A stretch of 64,000 nucleotides of DNA from Spirodela intermedia (GCA_902729315.2 LR746272.1:3134035-3198034), one strand, 5' to 3'. Shown: positions 49,721 to 62,829, counted from the first letter of the stretch. Translations and numbers: made by a program. Notes: generated from the letters alone by a model not told the origin.

Positions 49721-51530
49721 ATAACTATCAACATACGTTCTTATATGGGAGAAGGCTCAAAGATCATTTATCCCTATTGAGTACCTATGTACTAATACAT
49801 TATTAAATACCAAATAGAAATTAAGTTGGTTCCTAAATTATTTTCAAATCATATTATGTTCATGGGGCTAGTGAATACATGGGGTTTATGAATGATTGAT
49901 ACATTTGGTATATATAATCATTTTGGTTAAGTATAGTGATTTCTAGATTTATTTATTTTCTAAAATTAATGAAATTTACTTTTTTGTGGATTATGAATGA
50001 TTTATTTATTTATGTATTTATTTCGTGTACACATATTTGAGAATGAAATTTAAAATTAAAGTTTTAGAAAAGTAGATTCATTTAATTAAGATCATAAGAA
50101 AATGGTTAACATGAATGTTTTAATCAATGTTGATGATAAAAAATTGGAGACGTGTTTAATTTAATTATTTTTTATAATGATTTATAATTTTTTAATTAAT
50201 TTGTAGATATGTTTGATATGGGGAGGAGAGAATGTTGAAACTAGTGCTTAGGATGGTTATATTAAAATAGTGTGTCACTTGGTTGTCTCTTTGAGAAAGG
50301 ATGTCTCTACAAGTTTCTTTTATAATAGTAAATAAATTAATTATTAAGGGAGTGAATCTGAAACATCACCACTATTTCAGGTATTACCATCCATTTGACA
50401 CATTATTTCGTTCACTAGCTATGTGTGAGGACATTATTGGCTTTAGGTGCCTTAGATCCCTATAATAATTTTTGATCATGAAAACCCAAAAATGAAAGAA
50501 ATTTGGATCAAATTGCATTTAACATTCTAAATACATGGTTTATCTGTTGGACACATTTTCAAATAAAATAATTAGTGATTTGTGGTGATATATGAATGTT
50601 AACTGTCAAGATGGTGGGTGTAAGGAATGTGTTTGATGATTATAGCTTGAATTCAAAATTTATGATGAATTTGCTACTCAAAATCATTACTTTATTTAAA
50701 ACTATGGAAACTATAAATAATAATGAAAAATGCTATTAATGAAAAATATCGATTTGGATTGCAGACTTTGTATGACTATTTGAAGCAAAATATTACAAGA
50801 AAGTTTAATAAATAGACTTGACGTCCATAATTTAAAAGTTTTAGTTCCAAAAGGAATTTGGTGGAGAATTCATTGATTCACTCTAATCTAAATAGATAGT
50901 CTTTCATGAAATTTTGAATATTATTTAATATAAAATAAAAAACTATTTTGGAATATTGTATGTCATGGAAGTAAGGATTTTGAAGATTGATATGAAAATT
51001 CACTGTTTACTTGGTATGCATATTTTATTTGAGGACATTTTGATTTAATTTGGTTTTTAAATCATTAGCTTATGTAAATATGTATTTATGATTGTATTTT
51101 AGTAATCAATAATGTTTTCTGGATACACCAAAATTGATAGCTTAATAGATAGCTTTATTGGTTTAATTTTATATGATATTACTCTCTTAAATGATGTGCC
51201 AAATCTGTTTTTGGCTATTGAAATTTCTTATTTTTAGGATTAAGATTTTAAAGTTCAATAATGGTAGAAAATAGTGGAATGGAAAAACTCAAATTACTCT
51301 TTAAATTCAGCCATTCTAGTTTAGCTAATAATTCAAAACGATCATCCCCTATATTGTACAGTATTAAATTATATTATAATATTTTATTCCATATATGTGA
51401 ATTTGAGAAAAATTAAAAGCCTAATCTAAATAATTCTCCCTCAAATAGATTCTTAAAATAAAAACATCACTCAAAAATTTCAACACTTAAACTTGCCACT
51501 AAACTATGTTTTAATGGATCCCAAGAATAA
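49721..51530. other. AT-rich spacer
   Basis: This is strongly AT-rich DNA without open frames above 60 codons. No domain or structured repeat was recognised. Confidence 0.5.
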
Positions 51531-51532
51531 GG

Positions 51533-51740
51533 TGCTCTTAGAGAGTGATCATAGATATAGGGTCAGATCCATATAAATTCCTAGTATATTTAAGATTTAT
51601 ATTTAAGAGATTCATAGAAATCAAGGATTAAAGGAAGAGTTCAAGAAAACTAGAATCATTGACTAAAAACCAAAATAAGGATGCATGACCAATTCTAACC
51701 CTTCTTGATCTTTGTGTAATCTTAAACATAAGAACTTGGT
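51533..51740 (+). repeat. LTR U5-like fragment, copy 1
   Basis: It is about two-thirds identical by eye to 54640-54860 in the same orientation. The order is CTTAGA, a GGGTCAGATCCATATAAATT segment, ATTTAAGAGAT, GGATTAAA-GAAGAG-TCAAGAAAA and a TTGTGT-like tail. The segment resembles the 'GTAGGC...GAACCA-TATAAATT' stretch near the 3' end of plant copia LTRs. Confidence 0.45.
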
Positions 51741-53780
51741 AATAGAATCTACCTTTATTTTCGGAAAGAACTTTTTTTGGTAAGTAGATCTTACAATAAT
51801 TTATACTTAGGATATAAATTTCAATGAAATTATGTTAAATTCAACCTATAACATCAAATTTTCACCATTTGATTATTTTTTAATAAGAAAGCTTGAGTAG
51901 AAGTAATATGCTGCTAACTTCAAACATTTTTGAAATTTTGAGTCTGTGAGCCATATGATTTATAATAAAATCCTTGAACTAATGCTCCATTGTATTTCAA
52001 GAAGCAGCTGTGATAAAACACTTTAACTCAATAGTCATAGTCGATTTAGTACTTAATTGTATTTCTTTTTATAAATCTACACTTTCTTTTATCATCACAT
52101 TCAATGGCCAACTTGTCAAATTTTTATTCCAATCTGTGAAGATCCTTTTGAGTTTCAAGGAAATCCTCTAGAAAAACACTTTTTCCAAACTAGAATAATA
52201 ACTTTGTATTCTTCACATTTTATCTGATGACAAACTCTGAAATTGTTGCAGTCACAACTAATTTTAGAAAATTTTGCATTACTAATCACTCTATTGACCA
52301 AGCAAGAAACTTTGAAAAGCATGATTCCAAACTGCCAATATTCATCAATCCAATTGTCTGGTTGTCCATGATTACACCTTGCTGAGCAAGCCACATTTAT
52401 CATGTGTTAGTCAAAGAATTATATACCATTGTCTATATTTCTGATGTCACATTTGTAAATGAGGGTTAATCATTGAATTCTCGAGGGATAGAAAATTCAT
52501 ACTTAGATATTCACTAGATGAAATCTCATCACTATTAATTTCTCAAGATTTTTCAAAAACTTGAAAGAATTTTTTTACACATCTCATAAAAAAATATTTT
52601 CTCACAATCAAATGCTGAAGCTAGAATATCCTCAGCAGATGTGTTTTCCCTCATAATGGTTGAAAGCTGCTCCTGATCAACCTATCTCGAATTAATTTTT
52701 TCGAGGCTATAATACTATCCCTAAAATCCTCACCTTGGAGTGTAGATATAACCGAACTTCTTCAATATTACTAATCTGATCTTATGAAGAAGAAGTTTAT
52801 TTTGACTCATCACCTGAAATTAGATGCATAATCAAAAACTTTGATTTTTCTTAAGTCACTCCAAATATTTTCAAATCCACTATCATTTTTATCTATTCAG
52901 TATATAATTTAGAGCTTGATCACCTCACATGTCTTCTAGAGCTTTCTCATTCATTTTTCTGTTCACAAGAGGCAGATAACATTGCAAGTCTCAAGAAAAC
53001 CCATACTTTTAAAATAGTCCACTACTGGCTATTATGACAGAACTATGCATTAATGTCAAATACTTTTAAAATACACAATCCTTGGGTTTCATACTCCCAT
53101 GAAACTAAATTTTGAACTTGAACTCAGATGTTTTAGATTGACAAGTTATTGGTGTATTAACATGAGACTCTGAAATTGAATTTTAATTTACAATAAAAGC
53201 TTCTAAAAACTCACACCTTGATTTATTCAAACTCTAATCAATGTTAAATCCTTGTAACTAAATTTGATACCTTTTGAATTTGATAAGGTAGTGATTTATG
53301 ATTTAATTTCCTTAAAATTTTAAGATACAATATTTTTCTTTGGATAACATCATAAACTAATTTTATGAGCTAAATGATTTTAAAAATGGCAATGGTTTTT
53401 ATCTTATTTCTATTGAAACTTAACGTTGAAAATAAGACATTTTTGAAAGTGTCTTATTGATGAATTAATACTGTAATAATAGATGTTCAAATTGAAATCA
53501 GAATTTTGAAATATGTTAACTAAGTAGGTAAAAAAAACTGATTTGACTTGCACTATATGTTTAGTCATATAAAAAATGAGAGATTGTTTGTTTTGTGGAC
53601 CGAAAATAGATAATTAAAATAAAAAGAACGTGGAAGCTCTATATATTGGGGTGAGGAGGGAGAGAAAGTAGGCTAGGCCCAAAAACATATAGATATAGAC
53701 AACCACCCTCTAGTTAGAGCATAGAGATTGAAAGCTCCAAACTTTGAGTAAGAAGAATCCAATTGAGGACTATAGAGAGC
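51741..53780. other. AT-rich spacer between LTR-like fragments
   Basis: No supported gene. A minus frame at 52155-52403 (82 codons) has no recognisable domain. The stretch may be decayed retroelement interior. Confidence 0.4.
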
Positions 53781-53819
53781 ATGTGTGAGCATATATGTAA
53801 GTTGGGGCTTTCAAAGACA

Positions 53820-54217
53820 CTCTAGTCGGGAGAATCAATTGAGCTTGAAAGTTTCTTCTGAATAAAGTGACAATCAACGTCAATATGTTCCATCTATTTA
53901 TGGAAAATAGAATTAAAAACAACATAGAGCGCTTAGTGATTGTTGTAGAAGAGACACATAAGCTAAACACAAAAAAGGCCACGTTTTATAAAAAATGACA
54001 TATCCAAATAAGTTCGTATACAACACTCCGCATAGCTTGATATTTTGATTCAACACTAGATATCACAACCACTTATTATTTCTCACTCTTCTAGGAGATA
54101 AGATTTCTCTCCAAAAAGATATAATAGCCAGTAGTGGAGTGTTGATCGATAAGAAAATCTGCCTAGTCTACATTAGAATATCTATGAACATCAAGGGAAG
54201 AGGAAAGTTTATATAGA
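53820..54217 (-). mobile_element. Ty1/copia retrotransposon remnant: RNase H region with stops
   Basis: Read on the minus strand, the translation follows the copia RNase H order: a YSNVD-stop-ADFLIDQHSTTGYYIFL block (usual form YSDADWAGD...RRSTTGY), NLIS-stop-KS (usual ISWKSKKQ), SSVESKYQAM (usual SSAEAEYRAM), YELIWI, a decayed YNNH segment (usual CDNQSA), and HIDVDCHFIQKKL. At least five in-frame stops and one frame change show that it is dead. Upstream pol regions are missing, so it is a truncated fragment. Confidence 0.75.
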
Positions 54218-54639
54218 AGTTCGCAACTAGGATGTCACTTCAGATGAAGATGAGTTGAGAAGTGAATTTTGATCCAAAAATAAATCTCCTTCAACCAAAT
54301 TTGAATGATTTTTTTTTTTCCACCTAAGAGGTTTGAGAAGTGAAGAAGATGCTCAAATTTAAGGCCAATCTATTTTTTTCTTCACCAAATTCTATCTGCA
54401 ATTCACTTTGCATTTTCTATTAGAAAATGTCAATGATGATATCTTTATTTATTTCTTGTGGTATAAACTTTTGGTTAAGTTTTGACTTAATCACTCAAGG
54501 GAGATAAGGTCCATAATCAACTTTTGCTTTCTTATAACCTTGAATCTAGAAGATATTTTTTATATGAAATTGAAAGAGATTTGAGCATGGTAATCAACAG
54601 TCCTCACTTAATTGTTTTAGTGGTAGATAATAATAGAAT

Positions 54640-54860
54640 GTTCTTAGAAGGTGAATGTAGGTAGGGAGTCAAACCAGTATAAATTCCTATTGTCTTCAAT
54701 GTCTATATCTAAGAGATCTACAAATAGGAAAGATTAAAAGAAGAGGTCAAGAAAATTATAATAGTTAATCAAAAATTAAAACTTATAATAAAATTAATTC
54801 AGTTCCACTTTCTTTATCTTAGTGTGGCCTTAAATTCAATAGGTATAACCATGAGATTTA
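54640..54860 (+). repeat. LTR U5-like fragment, copy 2
   Basis: This is the partner of 51533-51740, about 3.1 kb away. It holds GGTGAATGTAGGTAGGGAGT, then CAAACCAGTATAAATTCC, which is closer than copy 1 to the typical copia LTR wording. Its orientation (+) is opposite to the RNase H remnant between the copies, so the two are probably not parts of one element. Confidence 0.45.
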
Positions 54861-56600
54861 CACTATTGATGGAAATTAGTGTGAGTAGGTCTACAAAGAG
54901 ATCAAAGAGTGTATATTAAGGCATCATTGGCCACAAAAGAAGGTTTGAAGTTTTATAGAAAATATTCAGCATAAAACTCTAGAGAACTACCAAAAATGGT
55001 GCTAATCTAAGAGGAAAGGAAGGAACTATTTAAAACATTATGGCTTGACTTGACTTTCCAATCTTATGGTATTTTTTAGATGCCCAAAACCTATGAGTAC
55101 CATTTTATAGTTTTAATGACTTATCTTATATTACATTAGAGGCTACAACTTTTTTCTTTTACATGGATGGAATAAAGGAAGGTACAACCTACAAGTGTGG
55201 ATTGACTTTTGAGGCAAATGGAAGGTTATTTTGTAGAGAGGATGCACTTCAAGTACTACTTATCAATTAATTTTTCCTTAAAGAAACACTGATATTCTTC
55301 TTTGGAAAAAAAATTTGTCATTTATTTTCGAAATGGTGAGAGAAGATCAATCCAACAGTCTAGTCTCAATATTAACCTTTAGGAGCCCAATTAGGGCGCT
55401 TTAAAAGTATACCCTACTAAAGGGTCATGGGAACCAGATGTAAACAGTGTTATCACTTGAAGAAATTAGGCCCATCAATGAAGTGGGCCATGTATGAGGA
55501 GACTCTAATTTCATTTTGTGCTTTCCCATCCCTCAATCCCTTGAAGTTTAGGCCAGACTTCTCAAAAATCTATGTTAGCTCAAAAAGGGGAACCAATGTG
55601 TTAAAATAGGTCAGGCAAAATTAGGGATTCTCATTATTTCATAGATAACATAATTGACAGCCACTTTATTCAGTTCAAAGAAAATACATAAGTTGATGAG
55701 AAACAAACTGATGGTTTTCATGTTAGGCAAGAGATCATTGAGGCCAAAAGGAAAAACTTAATGGAAATAAAAAATATCTACTCTAGATATGCGCAATAAA
55801 CTTATTATATTACAAGAAAATAAATTAGTTTCAAATAAATAATACCATAGAGAGGTAATCATGAGATGTATATCCAATCCATAGAGTGATCAACATCTTT
55901 GGTCACATTTATACTCAAATTTGGTGTAACTAATGCATGCTATCTATTCTAGTTTTAAAATATATGTTAGGCAGAAACTAATAAAAACAGTATCAAGGAT
56001 CACGAAGGTCTTAAACATCCAAGTTCAGATTTATCAATCTCAATTCTGATATGCTGATTTGAGTGAGTTATTTAAGCTTCAATAGAGTAGATAAGAGATT
56101 TTGTTCATTCAACGGCTTCTAAATGAGTTCTCATGATGTAATTCGTTGAAAAATGATCTAAAGCATATTCTGGTTTGAATTTATAATTGATAAATTTCCT
56201 AATTTAATAAAAATAATTTAAGCCATAGATCGTTTTAATCGGATTTTCTTCTGAATGAAAAAGACCTTCCAGAATACTAACTGTTCCTTATCCATTACAG
56301 GTGAGCCCGCAAGAAAAAAAGTGAAATATGATCCTTTGGCAGGATCAACTTGAAAAAATAAATATAAATTATATACACATTGAATCTTTCAAGGTCCTAA
56401 AAATTGTCCGTGAAGTGTTTTTGTCGGCACCAAATTGTCCGTCATTTTAGAGCCTGAAACCTTCGATCTCAGAGAAACCCCTCTCGCTCTCTCCACACTT
56501 TCCCCAATTGATACCCGTAACCATGATGCCAGGTTTACAGATAATAGTATATATCCAATGGACAAAAGAAAAGATACAATCTTCTACACAATCGAAGAGC
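54861..56600. other. AT-rich spacer left of nitrite reductase
   Basis: No supported gene. The last about 115 bp before the nitrite reductase stop codon (56600-56715) is GC-richer and probably its 3' untranslated region. Confidence 0.5.
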
Positions 56601-56715
56601 ACCCTGGGGCCAGCAAGTTATCATCGTGAAGCAGAAGCGGCTAGCTGATCCAATGCCGCCCTCTCGAGGAGAACCACCGCGTGTCTCATCTCCCCTGTCA
56701 GAGCTCTTCTTCTTC

Positions 56716-58691
56716 CTAGTCCTCCTCCCTCTCCCGAGGAACCGCTCCGAAGTGCTCCACCAGGATATCCACAAGGACGGGGACTAGGTCCTTGCAGGGC
56801 ACTCCTTTCTTGTGGACGCTCCCCAGGTGAGAGTCGCTTCCCACCCGGCCACCCAGGTAGATGTCGACCGCCTCGCACACCTTCCCGGCGGAGTCCCTGG
56901 CCATGCACCCCATGAAGCCGATATCCGCCACCTGCACCTGTGCGCAGCTGTTGGGGCAGCCCGTCCAGTGCATCCTCACACTCTTCCCCGCGGGGAGTGA
57001 CACCCTTCTCTCCGCCTCCTCCGCCACCCGCATCGCCCTCGCCTTCGTCTCGATGATGGCCTGACCGCAGAACTGGTTCCCCGTGCATGCCACTAGCCCT
57101 CTCATCAGTGCGCTCGGCTCGGGTGAGAACCTCTCCCGCAGGAGTGGCTCTTCCAGCATAGCCGCGACCCTCCCATCCGGCACGTTCGGGATCACCACGT
57201 TCTGCTCCACCGTCAGCCGCAGCTCGCCGGTGCCATACTCGTCGGCGATCCTCGCCAGTTCGAACATGTCCGCGGCCTGGACGCGGCCTACTGGCACGTG
57301 CAGGCCCACGAAGCAGAGGCCCTGTTGCTTCTGCGGGTGCACGCCGAGGTAGTCCCGCCGGAGCCAGTCCTTGTTCACTAGCTCCTCCGCCGGCGAGGCC
57401 GCCCGCAGGAGCACTCCCTGCGGCATCCGCCTCTCCACCTCCGCGCGGAAGGCCTCTATCCCGAGCTCGTCGATGAGCCACATCATGCGGGTCTTCTGCC
57501 GGTTGCCACGCGTGCCGAGGTCACGGTATGCCTCGAGCACGGCCCGGCAGACCGGGACGACGTCGTCCCCGGGTACCCAGGCGTCGAGCGGCACCGCCTC
57601 CGCCCACCGCTTGGGGCTGATGAAGCCTCCCACGAGGAGGTTGAAGCCGAACCTCCCCTCCTTGGTTGCCGGCATGTAGGCAAGGTCGTTGATGTGCGGA
57701 TGCTCGTACAGGTCATGCGAGCCCACCACGCACGCATTCCACTTCCTCGGCCTGCGACGAAGAACATAGGGAAGTCGAATTGAATCAGGCGGAGCAGCTC
57801 CTTCAGTTTCTTGGTCCGATGGGGGCGAGCTCACGGCGGGCACTCACAGGTTTGTGACGGCGGGGTTTCCCCGGTCGTTGCCGGTGATGAACTGCGAGAG
57901 GAGGTTGGCGTAGGGGCGGGTGTCGACAATCTCATGTGGGTCGAAGCCAGCAAGCGGATTGCCGACGGCGTTGCGGACGTTGTCCATGCCGCTCTGGAGG
58001 CTGCTGAGGCCGACGCCGGCAAGCCCGTCGAGGATCCCCGGCACGTCGGGCAGCTGCACTCCCCGGATCTGCCAGTTCTGCCGCGTGGTTACGTCCCCGC
58101 AGCCCTCCTCTCCGTATGCCTCTATGACTCCCGCCAAATAGCGGATCTGCTCGCTGGTCGTCACCCCATTGGGAAGCTTCAGCCTCATCATGAACCGCCC
58201 ATCTGAAAGGTCAACGTCGAAGCTCGGGAGATGGCTCCAGATACGGGAGAATTAATCGGTCAGCAGAGGTAGAGAGCGAGGGCCTTACACTGCTGCTTGC
58301 GGCGGTGGAAGAGGCCGAGCCACTTGAGGCGCACGTCGATGTCGTCCTTGGAGAGCTTTGAGGCCTCAATGTCCTCCAGCGGGGTGGCGGCGAGGTCGCG
58401 GATACCGCCCTCCATGAACAGAGACATGGGCTCCTTCTCCAGTTTCACCTTCTCCTGCGGGTTGATGCCCTGCCGGAACTTCTCCTTCAGGACCCAGTAA
58501 CCCCCCTCCCGCCGCTCCACCCGCGGCTCCAGCCTCGATGTCTCCGCCCCCTCTGTCAGCGAGGCCGGTGGCTGAGGCGTAGCCGGAGCCGCTGTCGGCG
58601 TGGCGGTGGCCACGACGGCAGGCACCCGGCGGCGCCCCCGGCGCGCGGCCTGCCACGACGGCGTGGGAAAGTGAACAGCCGAAGACGACAT
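56716..58691 (-). CDS. NIR: Ferredoxin-nitrite reductase, plastid, three exons
   Basis: It reduces nitrite to ammonium in the plastid with six electrons from ferredoxin, using a 4Fe-4S cluster and siroheme. Exons in transcript order are 58691-58289, 58202-57848 and 57751-56716; phases 1 and 2 match (T+AT Tyr, CT+G Leu), total 597 aa. Residues 1 to about 45 are an Arg/Ser/Ala transit peptide. The first ferredoxin-like half-domain follows (PMSLFMEGGIRDLA, LKWLGLFHRRKQQYGRFMMR), then VTTRQNWQIRG. The cluster/siroheme cysteines are C475 and C481 (CTGNQFC) and C518 and C522 (CPNSC). The protein ends FGAVPREREED. Two small introns (86 and 96 bp) are present. The large last exon has no intron where many plant genes have a further one (from memory). 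Ala follows Cys522 where Gly is usual. Confidence 0.95.
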
Positions 58692-58870
58692 GGCGGTACG
58701 AGGTCGGCGTGGGATGGTGGCAGCGGGTTTCTCTGCGGCGGTGGCGACTCCATCGGCGCAACGGGGGGCCGCGGGGTTCTTAACAGCCCAAGAGGAGACA
58801 ACGAGGGAGAGGGAGTAGCCCCCAAGCGAGCGGCGGCGGAGAGTCGGTCGTACGAGAGGGCATCTGGCCT

Positions 58871-58898
58871 TGGGCTCTTCGCCGTCTCTAAAGGGCAG
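58871..58898 (-). promoter_or_regulatory. Nitrate-response-element-like bipartite site upstream of NIR
   Basis: On the gene's strand the segment reads CTGCCCTT, 11 bases, then AAGAGCCC. The described nitrate-responsive element of plant nitrite reductase promoters, bound by NIN-like proteins, is about TGACCCTT-N10-AAGAG. Both half-sites match closely; the spacer is one base longer unless the third T is counted in the half-site. It lies 180-207 bp before the ATG. A further GACCCTT half-site is at 58921-58927. Confidence 0.5.
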
Positions 58899-58927
58899 AC
58901 GCAGAACTCACGGACGAGAAAAGGGTC

Positions 58928-60290
58928 GTAGGGAGAGAAGAAGACGGCGAGGGGGGATGGTGGGGGTGGGCCACAGGTCAGCGGCTCCCTCGGGCGTGAG
59001 GGGGCGCGTGCCGGAGGCGGTGAGCGGCGTAGCAAGCCCGGCCCTTCGGACCGAGGCCAGCCCATCTTTCATTTCTTGATAAGACAATCGTCTCCACGCA
59101 AAAAAATGTATACGAATACAATTCTAAAATAAATCCTCGCCATTATTTTCAGCAGCAGGCCGACATGTTTCTTGTGTGAACGTTCTCCTTAGTAGTCAAC
59201 ACTCCGCTGGCTCCACGGCGGCCCAAGAGGTTCGTCACGTGGACGATCAGTCAAAGGGGTCCCGATTTTCTAAGCATTGAATTATTTACTGCAAAAAGAA
59301 ATCGGGGTACTCGTAAACTACTAGATTTTGAGGTAAGTCCCCCAATTTTTCCACGTGTTGTTGAAAGTCATTTCAAAACATTCCAAATTTGGAACTTGTC
59401 TTTCTACTTCGTTTATTACCTTTGCTTAACGCTTAACGATTAAAAAATTAATTATGACTAAATCAGGCCTTTAAGAGTCTCCTCTCTATCTATGGTGCGG
59501 TTTCTCAACAAAAATTAGTACCATTATCTAAAAGTAAATATAATATTGAAAATAATATTATTGTCAATTATAACAAGGAATGAAGTCATGGTGATGATGC
59601 CTACCAAGATAAGTGAAAAAGCAAGGGGCTGATCATTAATTCTAGTTGTTTGTAGGGGTTAAAACTAAATTTGAACCAAAAATTATTTCTACCATGAGAC
59701 TAACTCTTCTTGCACAAGGCTTGTATCTGATGCTATATTAGAATCATATTAAACTCATTAAAGAAAAATTATTTATTATTTTGATAACTTAATTATCAAC
59801 ATTATCCCTCGATTCAAATACTTAATTAGGATTAAATGTTGAATGACCCTACTTGGGGGAGACGGACTAATGTTTTATTATACTTACAAATACTCATATG
59901 AACAACATAGAGACACAAGGGTTTTTAAAGTTGTTTGACCTCTTGTTATTTTCTCACAAATAAAACTAATGATTCAAAATAAATAAATAATAATATGAAT
60001 ATGTAGAAAGAATAGAAATAATGAAATTCACTTGCTTCTTAGATCCAGCCGCTCTACCTTTGTTTGCATCAAGGATCGTTAGATTGATGCACAGCCTAAT
60101 AGGGCCTTTAATGATCCACCTCATCAAATGCAAGAGATATATGAGTCATTTCTTTAAAATCTCCACCTTAGCAAATACCTCAACCATCTTAAAAATTCCT
60201 CGTCGGCCAATATATTTTTAGCATTCTCTTTAGTATTTTTTTTTCTAAGAAACTATCTCCTAAAATTTTAAATTCTCAAATCTTATAAAA
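58928..60290. other. NIR upstream flank passing into AT-rich spacer
   Basis: GC-rich DNA continues to about 59060 and then changes sharply to AT-rich sequence. No gene is supported. The segment 59900-60290 may be the 3' part of the copia remnant that follows. Confidence 0.5.
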
Positions 60291-60299
60291 TCTTAAATC

Positions 60300-60530
60300 A
60301 TCATACTTTGTCTTGCATATACATACGTTTCCTCAATGAATAATTAACATTTTGACTATTGTAATTAAGAAGAACTTCATCTTAATTAATACGGAGATCC
60401 TTCACTAAAATTTTATCCATAGCTTTTTTTATGATCCCCAGCCATTGCCATATGTTCAGCCTCTATCATAGATAATATATTGGTTACTTTAACTGTTGAC
60501 ACATGAAAAGTGTCCCAACGAAAATTCTTA
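60300..60530 (-). mobile_element. Second Ty1/copia remnant: RNase H region
   Basis: The minus-strand translation gives LSMIEAEHMAMAGDHKKAM (usual form LSTTEAEYMAATEAAKEAIW), then KDLRIN-stop-DEVLLNYNSQN (usual ...HCDSQSA) and a decayed segment before a stop. The preceding residues (TVKVTNI) match the KLQSVVA-type segment loosely. It differs in wording from the remnant at 53.8-54.2 kb, so it comes from a different copia lineage. Confidence 0.65.
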
Positions 60531-62820
60531 AATAATCAACAAACACCTAATTTCAATATAATTTAATCAGTTCATTGCGAGTCATGTTACTGAAGACATG
60601 ATGTTATGTTACTGACGCCTTCACAACTAATGATTCAGCATGAATGGATAAACATTGATGTTTATTTGAATTGCCAAAGATCTTTGAAATCTTTGATTGT
60701 TGAAGATGTTGTGGAGGATTTGTCGAACACTTTAAGATCACTGGCTTGATTCGTTGCTAGAGATTCTTGATGGAAGTAGGTTGGACTATAAAAGGATCTT
60801 GTTGATAAAGAGGAAACCCAACTACTAATTATCTATAACAAAATCTCATGGAGGAAGTGGGAAGGAAAGGGAGAAATTGTGACACCACCCGGATGTTCTT
60901 CTTGTGTGATTTATGTTACCCTAATTTGGGTAAAAATCCCCTTTTTATAATTAGGCTTAATGTGCTAAACAATCCCTTTAAAAATTTTCTTTGAGATTTA
61001 GGCCATATTGCATGTTGGGCCACACATTTTGTCACGTATCGGGCTGCACACGGATTGCAGGTATGGCTTTGGGCCAAGTCACCATTCCAGGTCTGATTTA
61101 ACTGACCAGGCCTTTAAGGCCTCACAGTCTCATGTTATTGGACTGGGCCTTTGGGCCTAGTCAGGCTATGCCTTGCTGGTTCATGTCTATGAGCTTTATT
61201 AGGCTATATATGAAAACTAACCACGGAAAAATATGCACAAATGTTGTAAAAAATAATATAAAATTTGAGCCTTGACAGTTTGACGATTTGATTGGACCTT
61301 TAAGTTCACTCTTTTCACCTTTCCAAGAAATTGATTCACGCCCAAAATATCATCTTTTTCATATAGAAAATACAGGAATTAATAGATAAGAATAAACTAG
61401 TTAAAATAATATAATATTGATGATAGATTAGAGATTATCAATCCTTGAAATATGCAGCTCAAAAATTGGTTCAGAATGTGCATGACAATGCCATGGAAAA
61501 CATCTGGCTAAACACATGGCCGCCACTAGCAATGAAAGCCATTTCCCATGAATCGTCCAGCAAAGGGAGACAGTGATGGTGCTTTATCTTTCCATCTTTC
61601 CTGCCATGAATTTCATACATTTTTTTCTGTCATTACATTTGGTTATATTCCATTTGATGCAACAAAAGGGGAAAAAAGGATGCGCGGAGAAAACATGATA
61701 TGAAACTTAGCTGAATTAAAAAATGCTTGAGAAGAAAAGTAAAAAATATAGGGGGAGAAGAATATTATTGAATGAAAAAAAAAGGAAAAATTAATTTTAT
61801 CATTTCTTCAGAATAAAGTGTATTTAGAGTTAGTTTCATATCAAACTTCGAAATTATTTTCTCATCATTGAAAAGAGAGATTATTAAGTTTAAGTGATCA
61901 AACTAGTTTTGATGATGTAGAAGGTTAAATTAATCTATAATAGAATTATGAAATTGATTTCACTTACTTTAAGGACCCTTAAAGGATCAATAATGTCAAA
62001 TAGAGGACTGAATCACTTGTTGAGATGCATACTTTAAGGATCAATAATGTATAGTCTATCATTTGGATTGATCTAACCCTTGAGAGATCAATGGCAACTG
62101 TGCTGCCCATATTTTCAATGGATGATTTCCAGCCACCCACTTTGAAATTGTCATTCACATTGAAATACTAGTCCAATATCCCCCTTAAGATTTAATTTGA
62201 TATAGATATGATACAAGTCTATATCTCCCCCTTAATGTTTGGACTATTATCATAAGAAAGAAGACTGTAATCCATGTGCACATGAGTTGCTACAAAATCA
62301 TTCCCTGGATCTTCAAGATAATTGAGAAAATTTCATGGGAGGACATCTTTAAGAAAGTGAGAATAATGATGGATGGAGTATTTTGATTGGTATGTTAATC
62401 AAATTGAAAATTTTCTTCTATTATGAATGGGTCCTCAGTCCTTAATCAATTCAAAACTGAAGGTATACTCTAATATCTGGCAGAAAATGGTTAGAAATGG
62501 TAGAGGAAAATATTTGAATGTTATGAAATATTTGAATATTTGGGCCAGTTCAGTGATTTAGTATCCTTTTTGTAACTAGATTTCAGTAGTAGTGTCTAGA
62601 AATAAGAGCAAATATAAGAATGTTATGAAATATATAATCAACAAAGGGTAAATTTGATGATTTCAATGTGGAATTTCTAGTTCTCTATTTGTATTTATCC
62701 ATGAATTTAGGATATTTATTTAGGATTATGATTTCATTTATTCCATCATTTTACAATATTTAATATGATAAACTCTTCAATAACAACATCGATTTTCCTT
62801 TGACACACACAAATAACTTT
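60531..62820. other. AT-rich, probably retroelement-derived spacer
   Basis: No gene is supported. A short symmetric stretch with GGCCTTTAAGGCC lies at about 61110. The words TAGTTTTGATGATGTAGAAGG near 61903 resemble plant copia LTR sequence. Confidence 0.4.
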
Positions 62821-62829
62821 AATTATCTT

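Noticed and set aside
56621-57481. Minus frame of 286 codons overlapping NIR exon 3 in another phase
   Set aside because: It is an alternate-frame shadow in high-GC coding DNA; the NIR frame has all cluster and siroheme residues.
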